The position numbers were made by a program, and so were the translations under genes. Positions 5,088-5,729 of a DNA stretch of 5,729 nt are shown piece after piece. Every line of letters starts with the position of its first letter. Position 1 is the stretch's first letter. Location of the stretch: positions 1-5,729 of the forward strand of contig CALWMT010000176.1 of assembly GCA_944382045.1 (NCBI GenBank), given 5' to 3'. The stretch is from an uncultured Enterocloster sp. (GTDB taxonomy: Bacteria; Bacillota; Clostridia; Lachnospirales; Lachnospiraceae). The notes beneath the pieces are model-generated. The model had not been told where the DNA came from, did no database searches, and saw nothing but the letters and a program-made list of their open reading frames with translations.

Positions 5088-5702
5088 TTAGACGTGCGGG
5101 TGCGCCCTGTGCATTTTCTGCTGCCCCTCCGCTTTCCCCGCTCGTGCCCGGCAGATCAGCTGGGTCATAGTCCCCATCGGACAGTAAACGCACCAGGAGC
5201 GGGGTTTAAAGAGCAGCATAGTGATAAGCCCCAGGATCGTTGAGGTCAGCATAACGCTGTAAAATCCAAAGGCAAACTGGGCAATCCATGTAGCCGGCGC
5301 CTGGCCGCTGTAAGCCCAATGCCACGGCAGTCTGAACGTCCACAAAAGTGTCACGGCCTGACTCAAATCCCGCGCGCCAGAAAATACCAGCCAGGTATTC
5401 CAAAGCATCTGCAGAAACATAAGCAGAAAAAATGCCAGAAATCCATAGCGGAAGCCCTTGCTCTTCATCCAGCCCGGCACATCCTTTTTCCGAGAAAAGC
5501 CCAATCTTCCGCCCAGCAGGCCAAAAAGACGCCCTCTTCCGCAATACCGGCTGCAGTACGCTTTTCCCCCTCCCGCCGCGGCAATTAACAGCGGAATGAA
5601 AAAGCACAAAAGTCCCAGCCATGCAAAAAGTATATTGAAGAATCCCAGGACAAGGTAGACAAGGGATGCGATCCAAAGATATTCATACCATTTTCTCTTC
5701 AC
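5088..5702 (-). CDS. Small membrane 4Fe-4S binding protein (NapH/NosR-like Fer4_5 type)
   Basis: A 204-residue membrane protein related to the membrane part of NapH and NosR electron-transfer proteins. Hydrophobic helices lie near residues 8-45, 84-107 and 138-165. Two cysteine motifs face each other after membrane segments: C50-x3-C54 (YCSRYCGRG) and C171-x2-C174-P (CVYCPMGTMTQLIC). Together they could hold one iron-sulfur cluster. The soluble ferredoxin domain that follows in NapH is absent: the protein ends about 30 residues after the second motif in a basic, histidine-containing tail. The start is GTG at 5702, supported by GGGAGG (5710-5715, minus) 7 bases upstream. It probably passes electrons to or from a membrane partner encoded elsewhere. 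The gene converges with the Crp/Fnr gene, and no terminator hairpin is evident between them. Family assignment is good; the physiological role is unknown. Confidence 0.88.
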   Translation of the reverse strand: MKRKWYEYLWIASLVYLVLGFFNILFAWLGLLCFFIPLLIAAAGGGKAYCSRYCGRGRLFGLLGGRLGFSRKKDVPGWMKSKGFRYGFLAFFLLMFLQMLWNTWLVFSGARDLSQAVTLLWTFRLPWHWAYSGQAPATWIAQFAFGFYSVMLTSTILGLITMLLFKPRSWCVYCPMGTMTQLICRARAGKAEGQQKMHRAHPHV

Positions 5703-5709
5703 AGCTCCA

Positions 5710-5715
5710 CCTCCC
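5710..5715 (-). promoter_or_regulatory. Ribosome binding site of the iron-sulfur protein gene, supporting a GTG start
   Basis: GGGAGG on the minus strand lies 7 bases before the GTG at 5702. The next in-frame ATG would be well inside the protein, within the conserved membrane region, so the GTG is preferred. Confidence 0.7.
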
Positions 5716-5729
5716 GTATAACAATCACA

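Noticed and set aside
5069..5100. Possible bidirectional terminator between the convergent genes (CCCG/CGGG)
   Set aside because: Only a 4-base stem with a 10-base loop and no T-tract; too weak to call.
5703..5729. TGTGA-like Crp half-site and TTATAC box (minus strand) upstream of the iron-sulfur protein gene
   Set aside because: Only 27 bases remain before the window edge, the box is too close to the ribosome binding site to be a normal promoter, and no second half-site is visible.

Overview
The window suggests a low-to-mid-GC anaerobic member of the Firmicutes, most likely a Clostridia or Lachnospiraceae-type gut bacterium. The evidence is a class III fructose-1,6-bisphosphatase (typical of Firmicutes), strong AGGAGG-type ribosome binding sites, very AT-rich promoters between GC-richer genes, and a Crp/Fnr regulator beside a small membrane iron-sulfur protein. 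No species can be named from sequence alone.

Layout. Positions 1-1321 (minus strand) hold the first 440 codons of the class III fructose-1,6-bisphosphatase gene, which runs off the left edge. A 104-base gap separates it from a complete LysR-family regulator gene (1426-2340, minus). A very AT-rich divergent promoter region (2341-2477) lies between lysR and three tightly spaced plus-strand genes. These are an unrecognised 189-residue protein (2478-3047) and the two half-size members of a chromate-transporter (CHR) family pair (3060-3683 and 3698-4261), with gaps of 12 and 14 bases. Then comes a 153-base non-coding stretch with a hairpin, a tandem 32-base-period repeat and a candidate promoter, followed by a Crp/Fnr-family regulator gene (4415-5071, plus). 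A membrane 4Fe-4S protein gene (5088-5702, minus) converges on it with only 16 bases between stop codons.

How the parts may work together. The LysR regulator, the unknown protein and the paired CHR transporter look like one regulated unit. The two promoters are divergent and overlap, and a 22-base inverted repeat fills the space between the -35 and -10 boxes of the lysR promoter while covering the weak -35 position of the operon promoter. This is the classical LysR arrangement of self-repression plus activation of the divergent operon. The substrate is unknown: the family carries chromate and possibly other oxyanions, and in an anaerobe chromate itself need not be the natural one. The Crp/Fnr regulator and the membrane iron-sulfur protein may form a second, redox-related module. 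The bisphosphatase is a housekeeping gluconeogenic gene.

The most interesting points are the unknown first gene of the transporter operon (possibly a tubby/LURP-one-like fold), the dense overlapping dyads of the divergent promoter, the unusual clustering of all five LysR cysteines, and the tandem repeat that abuts the crp/fnr -10 box. No mobile element, CRISPR array, tRNA or rRNA was seen.
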